From positions 2,232,001 through 2,296,000 of the forward strand of contig NZ_FUHM01000002.1 in NCBI RefSeq assembly GCF_900155565.1: a stretch of DNA of 64,000 bases, written 5' to 3'. A program made the translations under genes and the position numbers. Below are positions 13,956 through 24,996 of the stretch, piece after piece (within the stretch, counting starts at the first letter, position 1; the number at the start of each line of letters is the position of its first letter). The notes below the pieces were generated by a model, which was not told the origin of the DNA, ran no database searches, and saw nothing but the letters and a program-made list of their open reading frames with translations. The stretch is from Anaerosalibacter sp. Marseille-P3206 (lineage in GTDB: Bacteria; Bacillota; Clostridia; Tissierellales; Sporanaerobacteraceae).

Positions 13956-16400
13956 GTGATTGAAATTAAAGCAGTAATTATGTCTGGTGGAAAAGGAACT
14001 AGACTTAGACCACTTACTTGCAATATTCCAAAACCTATGGTTCCTATTATGAACAAGCCGGTTATGGAGTATTCAGTTAATTTATTGAAAAGTTATGGGA
14101 TTGAGGATATAGCAGTTACACTACACTATATGCCCTCATCAATTATAGATTATTTTGGTAATGGTGAACAATTTGGTGTTAAGATGAACTATTACATAGA
14201 AGAAAGTCCACTTGGTACAGGAGGTAGTGTGAAGAATGCAGAAGAGTTTCTTGACAGTACTTTTTTGGTAGTTAGTGGAGATGCTTTTACAAATATGGAT
14301 TTTCAAAAGGCATTGGATTTTCATAAAAAGAAGAAATCAAAGGCAACTTTGGTTTTAAAAAGAGAGCCAATTCCTTTGGAATATGGGGTAGTAATAACAG
14401 ATGAAAATGGTAGAATAACTAGGTTTCTAGAAAAGCCTAGTTGGGGAGAGGTTTTTAGCGATACTATTAATACTGGAATTTACATACTAGAACCTGAAGT
14501 GCTAGATTATTATAAAAAAGGTGAAAACTTTGATTTTAGTAAGGATTTATTTCCAAGGCTTTTAAAAGACAATGTTCCTATGTATGGGTATGTAACTGAG
14601 GAGTATTGGAATGATATAGGAGATATAAACTCTTATATAAAAACTCATGAAGATTTGTTAAATAAGAGAGTTCATGCTGATTTTAAATCAGAGGAAATAG
14701 AGGATGGAATATGGGTAGGAGATGGAACTTTAATTGAAAGAGGTGTTCAAATTATTCCTCCTGTGTATATAGGCAAAAATTGTATTATTAAAAATGGTAC
14801 TGTATTAGATTCAGATACTGTTATTGGAGACAACTCATATATAGATAATAATTGTTCTTTAAAGAGAACTATTATGTGGGATACAGTTTTTCTATCAAAA
14901 GATGTTGAGACAAGAAAAGCTATAATTTGTGATTCTGTGCAAATAAAAGACCATGTTAAATTATTCGAAGGTTCAGTCATAGGTTCATCTTCAACAGTAT
15001 TAAAGAGAGCTGTTGTAAGTCCTAATATTAAGATTTGGCCTCATAAATTAATTGAAGAAAATACAAAGGTAAATGAAAATTTGGTTTGGGGTTCAAAAGT
15101 ATCTAAAAATATCTTTGGCTCTAGAAACATTGGTGGAAATATAAATATCGATATCAATCCGGAATTTGCTACTAGACTGGGTTCATCTTATGCTACTGTT
15201 GTAAGCAAAGATGGAGTTGTAATAGTAAGTAGTGATGAGCACAATTCATCAAAACTAGTTAAAAACTCACTCGTTTCTGGGATACTATCTACTGGTGCTA
15301 AGGTTATTGATATTAGTGATGCAACTCTTCCTATGTGTAGATTTGCTGTAAGGTATTTTAGTGGAAATGGTGGTATTCATATTAGTTCAAATTCCAATGA
15401 CAAAAATATGATTCAAATAGAATTGATAAATAAGAGCGGTGCCAATATTGATAGAAATTTTGAAAGAAAAATAGAAAATGCCTTTAGTTCAGAAGGTTTT
15501 ACTAGATGTAATGGAGACAGGATAGAAGATGTAACTAGAATATATAGTTTTTCTTCAATGTACATAAGGGAAGGAAGAAAATTACTCAAAAATGAATCTA
15601 CTATCAAGAGAGAAAATCCAAAGGTAATGATAAGTTCTATTTCAGGAAAAATTCTCTTATTGGCTAGAAAATACTTAGAAAGCATTGGTTGTCAAGTGAC
15701 AAGTAGACAATTAGAAAATGCAGGAGAAAGTGAATTAAAAGCTATATCAAGAGAAGTAGTTGAAGGTTCTTTTGATTTGGGATTATTTTATAGTGAAAAT
15801 GGAGAGAACATGACATTGATTGACGATAAGGGCAATGTCATGGATAGAGAAAAATTCTCCTTATTGTCAATTCTCATGGGGCTTAAGAGTGGAGAGTTAG
15901 ACAAAATAGTTGTACCATACAATTTTCCAAGAGTAGTAGAGGATTTGGTTAGAGATTATGGTGGTAAGGTTTATCTTACTAAGACCAATTTAGCTGATTT
16001 ATTAAATGAGATTTTTAAACAAGGCAGTATATATCAGTATATTATTAATTTTGATGCCATTTTAGGAACAGGGAAAATATTAGATTATTTAGTTTCATAT
16101 AAAATAAAATTAAGTGACTTGATTGAACAATTGCCTGTTTACTACTACGTTAAAGGTCAGGTCAAATGCCCTTGGGAAGAAAAAGGTAGAATACTTAGAT
16201 ACATTATAGAAAATGATGATAATCCTATTGAAACTGTTGAAGGTGCAAGAATTGTAAATGATAAAGGATGGGTACTAATATTACCTGACAATGAAAAACC
16301 AATATTCAATATTTACGCAGAAGGTTTTTCTGAAGAATATGCTGAAGAACTATCAAATCTTTATTATGAAAAGATAAATGAAATATTAAGTGAAAGGTAA
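13956..16400 (+). CDS. NDP-sugar pyrophosphorylase fused to hexapeptide repeat and degenerate phosphohexomutase domain
   Basis: About 814 residues. Residues 1-235 are a nucleotidyltransferase (MSGGKGTRLRPLTCNIPKPMVP, the G-x-G-T-R-x-R-P-L-T signature, then GDAF and FLEKP) making NDP-glucose or NDP-mannose from the sugar-1-phosphate. Residues ~245-385 are left-handed beta-helix hexapeptide repeats (IPPVYIGKNCIIKNG). From ~395 a phosphohexomutase-like domain follows, but the catalytic serine loop reads HISSNSNDKN instead of TASHNP and no DPDxDR metal loop is seen, so this half is probably inactive or regulatory. The start is uncertain: GTG 13956 sits on the AGGGAG site itself, while ATT 13965 is better spaced. 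It lies 26 bases before the glucan synthase gene, suggesting co-transcription and precursor supply. Confidence 0.85.
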   Translation: MIEIKAVIMSGGKGTRLRPLTCNIPKPMVPIMNKPVMEYSVNLLKSYGIEDIAVTLHYMPSSIIDYFGNGEQFGVKMNYYIEESPLGTGGSVKNAEEFLDSTFLVVSGDAFTNMDFQKALDFHKKKKSKATLVLKREPIPLEYGVVITDENGRITRFLEKPSWGEVFSDTINTGIYILEPEVLDYYKKGENFDFSKDLFPRLLKDNVPMYGYVTEEYWNDIGDINSYIKTHEDLLNKRVHADFKSEEIEDGIWVGDGTLIERGVQIIPPVYIGKNCIIKNGTVLDSDTVIGDNSYIDNNCSLKRTIMWDTVFLSKDVETRKAIICDSVQIKDHVKLFEGSVIGSSSTVLKRAVVSPNIKIWPHKLIEENTKVNENLVWGSKVSKNIFGSRNIGGNINIDINPEFATRLGSSYATVVSKDGVVIVSSDEHNSSKLVKNSLVSGILSTGAKVIDISDATLPMCRFAVRYFSGNGGIHISSNSNDKNMIQIELINKSGANIDRNFERKIENAFSSEGFTRCNGDRIEDVTRIYSFSSMYIREGRKLLKNESTIKRENPKVMISSISGKILLLARKYLESIGCQVTSRQLENAGESELKAISREVVEGSFDLGLFYSENGENMTLIDDKGNVMDREKFSLLSILMGLKSGELDKIVVPYNFPRVVEDLVRDYGGKVYLTKTNLADLLNEIFKQGSIYQYIINFDAILGTGKILDYLVSYKIKLSDLIEQLPVYYYVKGQVKCPWEEKGRILRYIIENDDNPIETVEGARIVNDKGWVLILPDNEKPIFNIYAEGFSEEYAEELSNLYYEKINEILSER

Positions 16401-16426
16401 ACTAGTAGCAGAAAGGAATGAGCAAG

Positions 16427-19400
16427 ATGTTGGCCATGTATATAGGCGGATTTTCTATTCTAATATTATTGATAATTATCATAGCAATATATTTGCGAGA
16501 TGAAGAATATAAATCCATTGAAATAGAAGATGTACTGTTGACTAAAGAGGAACTCATGAATCATGGTAGAGAATTAGGGATAAGACATAATCTTGGTAGA
16601 AAAGTAGATGTTAAAGATTTTCTTATCTCTAATTTAGATAAGAATTTTAGGGAAATAGAAAAAATATATTTAAAGCTAAATAGAGATGCAAATGAGAATA
16701 GGGAATTGCCAAGGGCTTCTGAATGGTTACTTGACAACTTTTATATTTTAGAACTTCAATATAAGGGGATAAGAAGAAGTCTAAAATCAGAAAAGAAGAT
16801 GGTGTTAAATGTACTAAAAGAAGGTCAGCTAAAAGGATACCCTAGAGTATATATCTTGGCATTAGAACTCATATCTCATACAGAAGGTGCTATAACTGAA
16901 AATGATATAGTAAACTTTGTAAATGCTTATCAGAGAGAAAACACTCTTTCTATCAAAGAAGTTTCCTCTATTAGTATGATGCTTTCAATTGCACTTTTAG
17001 AATATACAAAAAATATTTGTGAAAAGATTTATAAAACAAAGATGATTTGGGATAAGGCAGATGCTATATCTTTATCTAGTGTATTAGATTTAGAAAGTGA
17101 CATGGCATATAAGCTAAATATGGATACTACCTTTTTGCAAAGAATATTTATTAGACTTAGAAAAACAGGTGAAGATGGTAAGACTGCAATACTTGATAAA
17201 AAACTTAACTACCTTGGTACAAGTATTAAAACTGTAATAGAAAATGAATATAATAGACAATCAATTACGAGATTGGAGATAGGTAACTGTATTACAAGTC
17301 TAAAAAACATCTCAAATTTAGATTGGGAAAGTATATTTGAGAATTTATGTATAGTTGAAGGAATACTAAAAAAAGATCCCCTTCAAGTATATGAAAATAT
17401 GGATTTAGAAACAAAAAATTATTATAGATTTCATGTAGAAAAAATGGCAAAGTCCTTGAATACTAAAGAAACTGTTGTAGCTAAAGTTGCATTAGAATTA
17501 GCAATGAATAGTTATGACAAGGAGAATGGAGATAAAGAAAGTCATATAGGATATTACATAATTGATAAGGGAAGAAGCAAGGTATTTGAAAGCTTAGGCA
17601 AAAGAGATAATAGACATGGATTATATTTTAAAAACGAAAAACCGTATACAATTTCCATATTGGTACTTTCATTGACAGTAGTTTTTTTGTTAGCAAGATA
17701 TGCTTTTGTCAATAGTGGTAATTTTGGAATGACTATTTTAGTATTTTTGGTTACCTTTATTCCAGTTTTGACTATATGTATCTCCATAGTTAATAGAGTT
17801 TTTTTCAAGATTCAGAAACCTGTTATATTACCTAAGCTTAATCTTCATGAAGGCATACCAGAAGAATCTAAAACTTTTGTAGTTATTCCAACACTTTTAC
17901 CTAATGAAGCTAGGGTTAGAGAAATGGTTGAACAAATAGAAGTACATTTCTTATCTAACAAAGAAAAAAACTTATACTTTGCAATTGTTGGAGATTTTAA
18001 AGATGGAGATTTAGAGCATACAGATTCAGATGAAAAGATTATAGAAACTGGGTTAAATTTAATTAGAGAATTAAACAAAAAATATTCTACAGATGAAGAT
18101 ATATTTTATTACTTCCATAGATGTAGAACTTATTCTCAAGGAGAGAATAAATGGATGGGCTGGGAGAGAAAAAGAGGTGCATTGGTAGAATTTAATAGCT
18201 TGATATTAGGTGATAAGGATACTAGCTTTTCAATTGTATCAAGTGATATCAATCATCTTGTAGATAAGATAAAATATGTAATCACTTTAGATGCTGATAC
18301 AAAATTGCCATTGGAGACTGCTAAAAAACTTATTGGAACTATATCTCATCCATTAAATATAGCTAAGGTAGATGAAGAGAGAGGTATAGTAACTGAAGGA
18401 TATGGATTGATTCAACCTAGAATAGTAGTGGATGTTGAAAGTTCAAATAAATCCATATTTTCAAGAATATATGCTGGGCAAGGAGGAATGGATCCATATA
18501 CTACAGCTGTTTCAGATATATATCAAGATTTATTTGGGGAAGGTATATTTACAGGAAAGGGAATCTATGATCTAAAAGTTTTTCAAAGATGTTTAAAAAA
18601 AGCTATACCAGAAAATACAGTACTTAGTCATGATTTGTTGGAGGGTAGCTATATTCGAACAGGTTTAGCTACGGATATAGAATTAATGGATGGGTATCCA
18701 GAAAAATATACATCTTATATGATGCGACTTCATAGATGGGTTAGGGGAGACTGGCAACTCATAAGATGGCTTAGTATAGGGAAAAACAATCCTATTTCAA
18801 ACTTATCAAGATGGAAAATATTTGACAATTTAAGAAGAAGTACCCTTCAGATAAGTATTCTTTTACTTATTTTATTGGGTTTGACGGTTTTCCCAGGGAA
18901 TACATACATTTGGATGGGATTGATGCTTTTAGTATTATTTAGTTCTCCTATAGCATCTTTATTGAATTATATAACAGATAACAATTTTATTAAAACTAGA
19001 TTCAAACTCAATGGAGATTTGATTACAGGAGTAAAAGGAAGTTTTTATCAGGCTTTACTTACTCTTATGTTCATTCCCTATGAAGCTTGGTTAATGTTAG
19101 ATGCCATTTTTAGAACCTTATATAGGGTTTGTTTTTCGAAAACTAATTTATTGGAATGGACAACAGCTTTTGATATGGAAAAGAAACTAACAAATGATTT
19201 GAAAAGTTATATTATTAAGATGAAGACGGGACCTATTTTTGGTGTGTTAACTATATTGTTAGGATATTTACTTGCACCACAAATATTTTATTTGTCGATA
19301 ATTATAGGAGTACTATGGTTGATATCACCTATAGTAGCTTATGTGATTAGTAAAGAAACACTACAAACAGAAGAAAATGTAGATGTTGAAATCATAAAAA

Positions 19401-22400
19401 GAATTGGTAGAAAGACTTGGGAGTATTACAAGACTTTTACAAATGCTGAAAACAACTATTTGCCTCCTGATAACTTTCAGGAATATCCATACAATGGGCT
19501 AGCTTATAGAACTTCTCCAACTAATATTGGTTTTTTATTATTGTCTATAATGTCTGCAAGGGATATGGGGTATATAACTACATCTAAAATGGCAATGTAT
19601 TTAGATAATACTATATCAACAATTGAGAAAATGGATAAATGGGAAGGTCATTTATACAATTGGTATAGTACAACATCTTTACAAGCTTTAAAGCCATTTT
19701 TTATTTCTACAGTTGATAGTGGAAATTTTGTTTCTTATTTGTATGTTTTGAAAGAAGGACTTTTAGAATATCTAAAGAGTCCTCTAATAGATATCAAATT
19801 ACTTGAAGGCATAGAAGATACGATGAAACTTATAGAGGATGAAAGGGTAAAAGAAGATATTTCTATATTAATAGGATTATTAAAATCAGAAAGCGATATA
19901 GAGTTAAAAGGAGTATATAATCAGCTAGAAAAGATAAAAGAGAAAGGTTTAGTTGATAAGTGGTTAGATAGTTGCTTGGATATGGTAGATAGTTTATTAG
20001 CGGAGTATGATAGCTATTTACCTAATGGTGAAATTATAAAAACATTAGAATATAATTTCGAGAAACTTGGTAAAGATACTTCTCTATATGATTTAAGGGA
20101 TTATTATATTAATGCATTACAAAATGTAGTAGATGAAAAGCTAATAGATATTTTAAAAAGATGGTATAACAATATAAATGAATTGATTTTAAAAATAGAA
20201 AATATAATTTCTAGAATAGACATTTTAATTGAAGATACAAAGTTTGCTCCTCTATATGATAATAAAAAAGAATTATTTTCCATAGGTTATTTTGTTGAGG
20301 ATAATAAAATGGTAAATTCCTATTATGATTTATTGGCTTCTGAGGCTAGAATTGCTAGCTATATTGCCATATGTAGAGGGGAAGTGCCTAAAAAGCATTG
20401 GTATAAACTTAATAGGTCCCTTGTTTTATGGGATGGATATAGATGTTTAGCATCTTGGACAGGAACAATGTTTGAATATCTGATGCCTATATTGGTTATG
20501 AAAAACTATAAAAACACTTTGTTAGATGAATCATATAAGACTGCGATTAGAGCTCAAAGAGAATACTCCAGCAAAAAGGGTTTACCTTGGGGGATTTCAG
20601 AGTCTGGTTTTTTTGCATTTGATGTAAACCTTAATTATCAGTATAGAGCATTTGGTTTACCGCAATTGGGATTTAAAAGAGGTCTCAAGGAGGATTTGGT
20701 GATTTCCCCTTATGCTTCTATACTAGCACTCAATTTAGATAAAGATGATGCGATTTCAAATATGAAGAAATTAACAGAAGAAAAGATGGAAGGACAATAT
20801 GGTTTTTATGAGGCAATTGACTATACAGCTAAAAGACTACCTGTAAATATGGGAAAGGCCATAGTTAAGAGTTATATGACTCACCATCAAGGCATGATAT
20901 TTTTGTCTATAAACAACTATTTGAATAGAGATATTTTAATTGAAAGATTTCATAGAAATCCAGTAATGAAATGTGGAGAAATACTTTTACAAGAAAAAAT
21001 ACCTATGAATATAATAGTTGCTAAAGAAAAGGAAAATACTTTGGAATTGGGATATGAAGAAAGTCAAAAGAAGGAACTGGTACTTAGAAAATATAAAAAG
21101 GCATCGCTAAAGGATGTTAATTGTCATATTTTATCATCAGGCAACTATTCAATGTTTATAACCAATAGTGGAACAGGATATTCAAAGAAAGAAAACATTC
21201 ATCTTTACAGGTGGAGGAAGGATTCTAAAGTTAGACCATATGGTTTTTTCTTATATGTAAAAGATTTAAATAATAACAAACTATGGTCTACAACATATGA
21301 ACCAACTAAAGCAGAACCTAAAGAATATGAAGTGAGATTTTCAGATTATAAAGTTTCATATTTTAGAAGTGATGATGATATAGAAACTCAAATGGATGTT
21401 ATTTTATTTCCTGAAGAAGATGGAGAAATTAGAAAAGTAACAATAAATAATCGTAGCAAGGACGATATCCTTTTAGAATTGTTTAGTTACTTAGAAATAA
21501 CTGGGGATAGCTATAAATCTGATTTAGCACATCCAGTATTTAATAGTCTATTTATTAAAACAGAATTGATTGATGAATATAATGCTCTTCTAGCAAATAG
21601 AAGAAATAACAAGAAGGGTCAAACACCTACTTGGATGGTTCATGTTTTGGTTGGAGACGAATTGGAGGAAGGTGGTCTACAATACGAAACAAGTAGATCA
21701 AGTTTTATCGGAAGAGGAAATGAACTATCAAATCCAGAAGGAGCATATAAGGATTTAACAAATACAGTCGGAACTGTATTAGATCCTATTATGAGTTTAA
21801 AGAAGAGATTAAATATAAAAAGTGGAGAAAGTAAGACTGTATATTTCATAACAGGTATTTTTGATAGCAAAGAAAAAGCTATACAATTCATTAAAAAGTA
21901 TAGGGATGATTTGAGTTTAGAAAGAGCTTTTGAATTAGCTTTTATTAGGAGTCAAACAGAGATTAGCTATTTAGATTATAAACAAGAAGACATCAAATTG
22001 TTTGATGAATTGTTACCAAATATCATTTTTGAAAATGGTGATAACAAAAGAAAAAACAATAATTTAATTGCAAAAAATACAATGGGGCAGGAAGGGCTTT
22101 GGGCATATGGGATATCTGGGGATAATTATCTAATACTTTTAAGGATTAAGTCAATGGAAGGCCTAGATACTCTTAGAACAATGCTAAAAGCTCATGGATA
22201 TTGGAATCAAAAAGGATTGTTGGTAGATTTAGTAATATTAAATGAAGATGAAGGTTCTTATTTTGAACCATTATTTGAAAAGATTCATCAGTTAGTGTAT
22301 GAAATTAGAGGTGGTTTGTCTAGCGGAAGGGGCAATATATTTATTATTAAGTCAAAGGATATAAATGAAAAAGGAAAAATACTATTGTTCAAATGGGCAG

Positions 22401-24955
22401 ATATGATAATCAATGGGGAAGAGGGAATAGTTAAGGAAAGTGTCCTTTCAGAAAGTATTCCTTTTAAGGAGTTTAGCGAGGATATAGTTGAGTATCCAAC
22501 GGTTTCAAGGCAATTAGACCTTAAATATTTCAATGGATATGGAGGATTCTCAAGGGATGGAAATGAATATACTATGATTTTATCTCCAAATATGAATACT
22601 CCACTGCCATGGGTAAATGTTATTGCAAATAGAAATTTTGGTTTTCTAGTAACTGAAAATGGTACTGGTTTTACTTGGGCACACAATAGCAGAGAAAACA
22701 AGCTAACACCTTGGTATAATGATCCTTATATAGATGTACCAAGTGAAGTCATTTATATAAGGGATGATGAAAGTGGTGAGATATGGAATATTACACCAGC
22801 GCCTATAAGGGAAAGTAAAGATTATATAATTACTCATGGTCAGGGGTATACACATTTTAATCATCATAGTCATGGTTTAGAAGAGAATTTAACTATGTAT
22901 GTTTCACTTAAGGATAATGCAAAGATAAACTTAGTAAAACTAGTAAATGATTCTCTTAAGGAAAGAAAGTTATCAATTGTATATTATATAAGGCCTGTAT
23001 TAGGAGTTACTGATGAGTTTACAGCAAAACATATTGAGACATATATGAATGAGAAGGGAAAGGTATTTACAGTAAAAAACACTACAAATACAGAATTTGC
23101 TGGTTCAAGTATTTATGTATCTACATCAGAAGATATAAGTAGTTTTACTGGAGATAGAAGTGAATTTTTTGGTTTATTAGGCAATTTTAAAGAGCCTGAA
23201 GGATTAAAGAGAGAGAGTTTTTCAAATACAACAGGACTGGGATATGATCCTTGTTGTGCTATACAAATAAATATTACTTTACCAATGAATACAGAAAAGG
23301 AAATAGTATTTTTATTGGGAGAGAGTATGGATGAGGACACGGGATATGAACTTGTTAAAGAGTATAGGGAAATAGAAAGGGCTAAAGAGGAATTTAAATT
23401 TGTAAAAAAATATTGGAGAGAAAAATTAGGAAAAATAAAAATTGAAACTCCTGATGAGTCTATGAATGTACTTATGAACAGTTGGCTTATGTACCAAACT
23501 ATAAGTTCTAGACTGTGGGCAAGAGCGGGTTTTTATCAGGTGGGGGGAGCTTATGGTGCTAGAGATCAGATACAAGATGTTATGAATGCAACACTATTGT
23601 TTCCAGAGGAGTGTAGAAAACAAATACTTAATGTATGTAGACATCAGTTTCTAGAAGGAGATGTACAACATTGGTGGCATCCTACACCTTTAACTGAAGT
23701 ACATAAGGGTATTAGAAGTAGATATTCTGATGATTTGTTATGGTTGCCTTATGCAGTATCAGAATATGTAAAAATAACAGGAGATGTTGATATTTTAAAA
23801 GAAGAAATTCCATTTATAGAAAGCCAAATACTAAGAGATGATGAACATGATAGGTATGAGGTACCAAGTATTTCTAAAACTGTAGGTTCCGTATATGAAC
23901 ATTGTAAAAGGGCGATTGATAGATCTCTAATCTTTGGTGAAAGAGGAATACCTCTAATGAAATCTGGAGATTGGAATGATGGCATGAACAATGTTGGCAG
24001 CAAGGGAAGAGGAGAAAGCATTTGGCTTGGATGGTTTTTAGGAGATGTATTGCAGAGATTTGTACCCTTGTGTCAAATGTATAATGATGTGGAATCTATA
24101 GAAAGATATACAAATGCAATAGATGAAATAAAAAATGCAATAGACAATAATGCTTGGGACGGAGAATGGTATTTGAGAGCATATTTTGACGATGGTACAC
24201 CACTTGGGTCAAAAGTAAATGATGAGTGTAGAATAGATTCCATTTCTCAATCTTGGGGTGTTATTTCAAATTTAGCAAGTGAAGAAAAGAGCATAAAGGC
24301 AATGAATTCATTAGAAAGATATTTAGTAAATGGAGAAGAAGGGATTATTTCTCTTTTGAAGCCACCTTTTGATGAAGGAGATTTAGAACCAGGATATATA
24401 AAAAGTTATGTACCTGGAGTCAGAGAAAATGGTGGTCAATATACCCATGCTGCAGCTTGGGTAATTGGAGCATTTGCATTGATGGGAAAAGGTGATAAGG
24501 CTCTAAAATTTTTCAATATGATAAATCCAATTAATCATACTAGGACTTTTTTAGAATGTAATAAATATAAAGTAGAGCCATATGTACTTTCTGCAGATGT
24601 CTATAGTAGAGAACCTCATATGGGTAGGGGAGGATGGACTTGGTATACTGGTTCAGCTGGTTGGTACTACAAAGTTGGACTTGAGTATATTTTAGGTTTT
24701 AAGAAAATAAATGATAGATTGTACATTGACCCTTGTATATCTAAACAATGGCAAAGCTATAAAATCAAATATAAATATCTAGAAACTATTTATAATATAG
24801 AAGTTAAAAATCCTTATAAAATAAATAAAGGAGAAAGTAATATAAAAATTGACGGTAAGCAATTAGAGGAAAAGTATATAAATTTAGTAAATGATGGTAG
24901 AGAACATTTTGTGGAAGTGACTATTGGAAGCTATAAAATGAATTTAAATCATTAA
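16427..24955 (+). CDS. Cyclic beta-1,2-glucan synthase-like protein (GT84 plus GH94)
   Basis: A giant membrane enzyme of ~2842 residues (ATG 16427 is 9 bases after AAAGGA; ATG 16418 abuts it). Residues 4-26 form one membrane helix and ~410-465 two more. A GT84-type transferase core spans ~470-800 with VITLDADTKLP (~620), SHDLLEGSYIRTG (~740) and RGDWQLIRWL (~775). Further helices lie at ~810-975. A glycoamylase-like middle domain includes QYRAFGLPQLGFKRG (~1410). The C-terminal half holds carbohydrate-binding and GH94 phosphorylase domains with GARDQIQDVMNA (~2385) and the acid-bearing GDWNDGMNN (~2517). In proteobacterial ChvB/NdvB/Cgs this order builds, trims and cyclises beta-1,2-glucan from UDP-glucose. 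Order and length match that family. Substrate and product here are inferred. Confidence 0.9.
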   Translation: MLAMYIGGFSILILLIIIIAIYLRDEEYKSIEIEDVLLTKEELMNHGRELGIRHNLGRKVDVKDFLISNLDKNFREIEKIYLKLNRDANENRELPRASEWLLDNFYILELQYKGIRRSLKSEKKMVLNVLKEGQLKGYPRVYILALELISHTEGAITENDIVNFVNAYQRENTLSIKEVSSISMMLSIALLEYTKNICEKIYKTKMIWDKADAISLSSVLDLESDMAYKLNMDTTFLQRIFIRLRKTGEDGKTAILDKKLNYLGTSIKTVIENEYNRQSITRLEIGNCITSLKNISNLDWESIFENLCIVEGILKKDPLQVYENMDLETKNYYRFHVEKMAKSLNTKETVVAKVALELAMNSYDKENGDKESHIGYYIIDKGRSKVFESLGKRDNRHGLYFKNEKPYTISILVLSLTVVFLLARYAFVNSGNFGMTILVFLVTFIPVLTICISIVNRVFFKIQKPVILPKLNLHEGIPEESKTFVVIPTLLPNEARVREMVEQIEVHFLSNKEKNLYFAIVGDFKDGDLEHTDSDEKIIETGLNLIRELNKKYSTDEDIFYYFHRCRTYSQGENKWMGWERKRGALVEFNSLILGDKDTSFSIVSSDINHLVDKIKYVITLDADTKLPLETAKKLIGTISHPLNIAKVDEERGIVTEGYGLIQPRIVVDVESSNKSIFSRIYAGQGGMDPYTTAVSDIYQDLFGEGIFTGKGIYDLKVFQRCLKKAIPENTVLSHDLLEGSYIRTGLATDIELMDGYPEKYTSYMMRLHRWVRGDWQLIRWLSIGKNNPISNLSRWKIFDNLRRSTLQISILLLILLGLTVFPGNTYIWMGLMLLVLFSSPIASLLNYITDNNFIKTRFKLNGDLITGVKGSFYQALLTLMFIPYEAWLMLDAIFRTLYRVCFSKTNLLEWTTAFDMEKKLTNDLKSYIIKMKTGPIFGVLTILLGYLLAPQIFYLSIIIGVLWLISPIVAYVISKETLQTEENVDVEIIKRIGRKTWEYYKTFTNAENNYLPPDNFQEYPYNGLAYRTSPTNIGFLLLSIMSARDMGYITTSKMAMYLDNTISTIEKMDKWEGHLYNWYSTTSLQALKPFFISTVDSGNFVSYLYVLKEGLLEYLKSPLIDIKLLEGIEDTMKLIEDERVKEDISILIGLLKSESDIELKGVYNQLEKIKEKGLVDKWLDSCLDMVDSLLAEYDSYLPNGEIIKTLEYNFEKLGKDTSLYDLRDYYINALQNVVDEKLIDILKRWYNNINELILKIENIISRIDILIEDTKFAPLYDNKKELFSIGYFVEDNKMVNSYYDLLASEARIASYIAICRGEVPKKHWYKLNRSLVLWDGYRCLASWTGTMFEYLMPILVMKNYKNTLLDESYKTAIRAQREYSSKKGLPWGISESGFFAFDVNLNYQYRAFGLPQLGFKRGLKEDLVISPYASILALNLDKDDAISNMKKLTEEKMEGQYGFYEAIDYTAKRLPVNMGKAIVKSYMTHHQGMIFLSINNYLNRDILIERFHRNPVMKCGEILLQEKIPMNIIVAKEKENTLELGYEESQKKELVLRKYKKASLKDVNCHILSSGNYSMFITNSGTGYSKKENIHLYRWRKDSKVRPYGFFLYVKDLNNNKLWSTTYEPTKAEPKEYEVRFSDYKVSYFRSDDDIETQMDVILFPEEDGEIRKVTINNRSKDDILLELFSYLEITGDSYKSDLAHPVFNSLFIKTELIDEYNALLANRRNNKKGQTPTWMVHVLVGDELEEGGLQYETSRSSFIGRGNELSNPEGAYKDLTNTVGTVLDPIMSLKKRLNIKSGESKTVYFITGIFDSKEKAIQFIKKYRDDLSLERAFELAFIRSQTEISYLDYKQEDIKLFDELLPNIIFENGDNKRKNNNLIAKNTMGQEGLWAYGISGDNYLILLRIKSMEGLDTLRTMLKAHGYWNQKGLLVDLVILNEDEGSYFEPLFEKIHQLVYEIRGGLSSGRGNIFIIKSKDINEKGKILLFKWADMIINGEEGIVKESVLSESIPFKEFSEDIVEYPTVSRQLDLKYFNGYGGFSRDGNEYTMILSPNMNTPLPWVNVIANRNFGFLVTENGTGFTWAHNSRENKLTPWYNDPYIDVPSEVIYIRDDESGEIWNITPAPIRESKDYIITHGQGYTHFNHHSHGLEENLTMYVSLKDNAKINLVKLVNDSLKERKLSIVYYIRPVLGVTDEFTAKHIETYMNEKGKVFTVKNTTNTEFAGSSIYVSTSEDISSFTGDRSEFFGLLGNFKEPEGLKRESFSNTTGLGYDPCCAIQINITLPMNTEKEIVFLLGESMDEDTGYELVKEYREIERAKEEFKFVKKYWREKLGKIKIETPDESMNVLMNSWLMYQTISSRLWARAGFYQVGGAYGARDQIQDVMNATLLFPEECRKQILNVCRHQFLEGDVQHWWHPTPLTEVHKGIRSRYSDDLLWLPYAVSEYVKITGDVDILKEEIPFIESQILRDDEHDRYEVPSISKTVGSVYEHCKRAIDRSLIFGERGIPLMKSGDWNDGMNNVGSKGRGESIWLGWFLGDVLQRFVPLCQMYNDVESIERYTNAIDEIKNAIDNNAWDGEWYLRAYFDDGTPLGSKVNDECRIDSISQSWGVISNLASEEKSIKAMNSLERYLVNGEEGIISLLKPPFDEGDLEPGYIKSYVPGVRENGGQYTHAAAWVIGAFALMGKGDKALKFFNMINPINHTRTFLECNKYKVEPYVLSADVYSREPHMGRGGWTWYTGSAGWYYKVGLEYILGFKKINDRLYIDPCISKQWQSYKIKYKYLETIYNIEVKNPYKINKGESNIKIDGKQLEEKYINLVNDGREHFVEVTIGSYKMNLNH

Positions 24956-24961
24956 AATATG

Positions 24962-24996
24962 AGGATAGGCATAAAAGTCTATCCTTATTAATTTTT
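24962..24996 (+). terminator. Intrinsic terminator after the glucan synthase
   Basis: AGGATAG and CTATCCT form a 7-bp stem with a 10-base loop, followed by a T-rich tail (TTATTAATTTTT). Confidence 0.65.
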
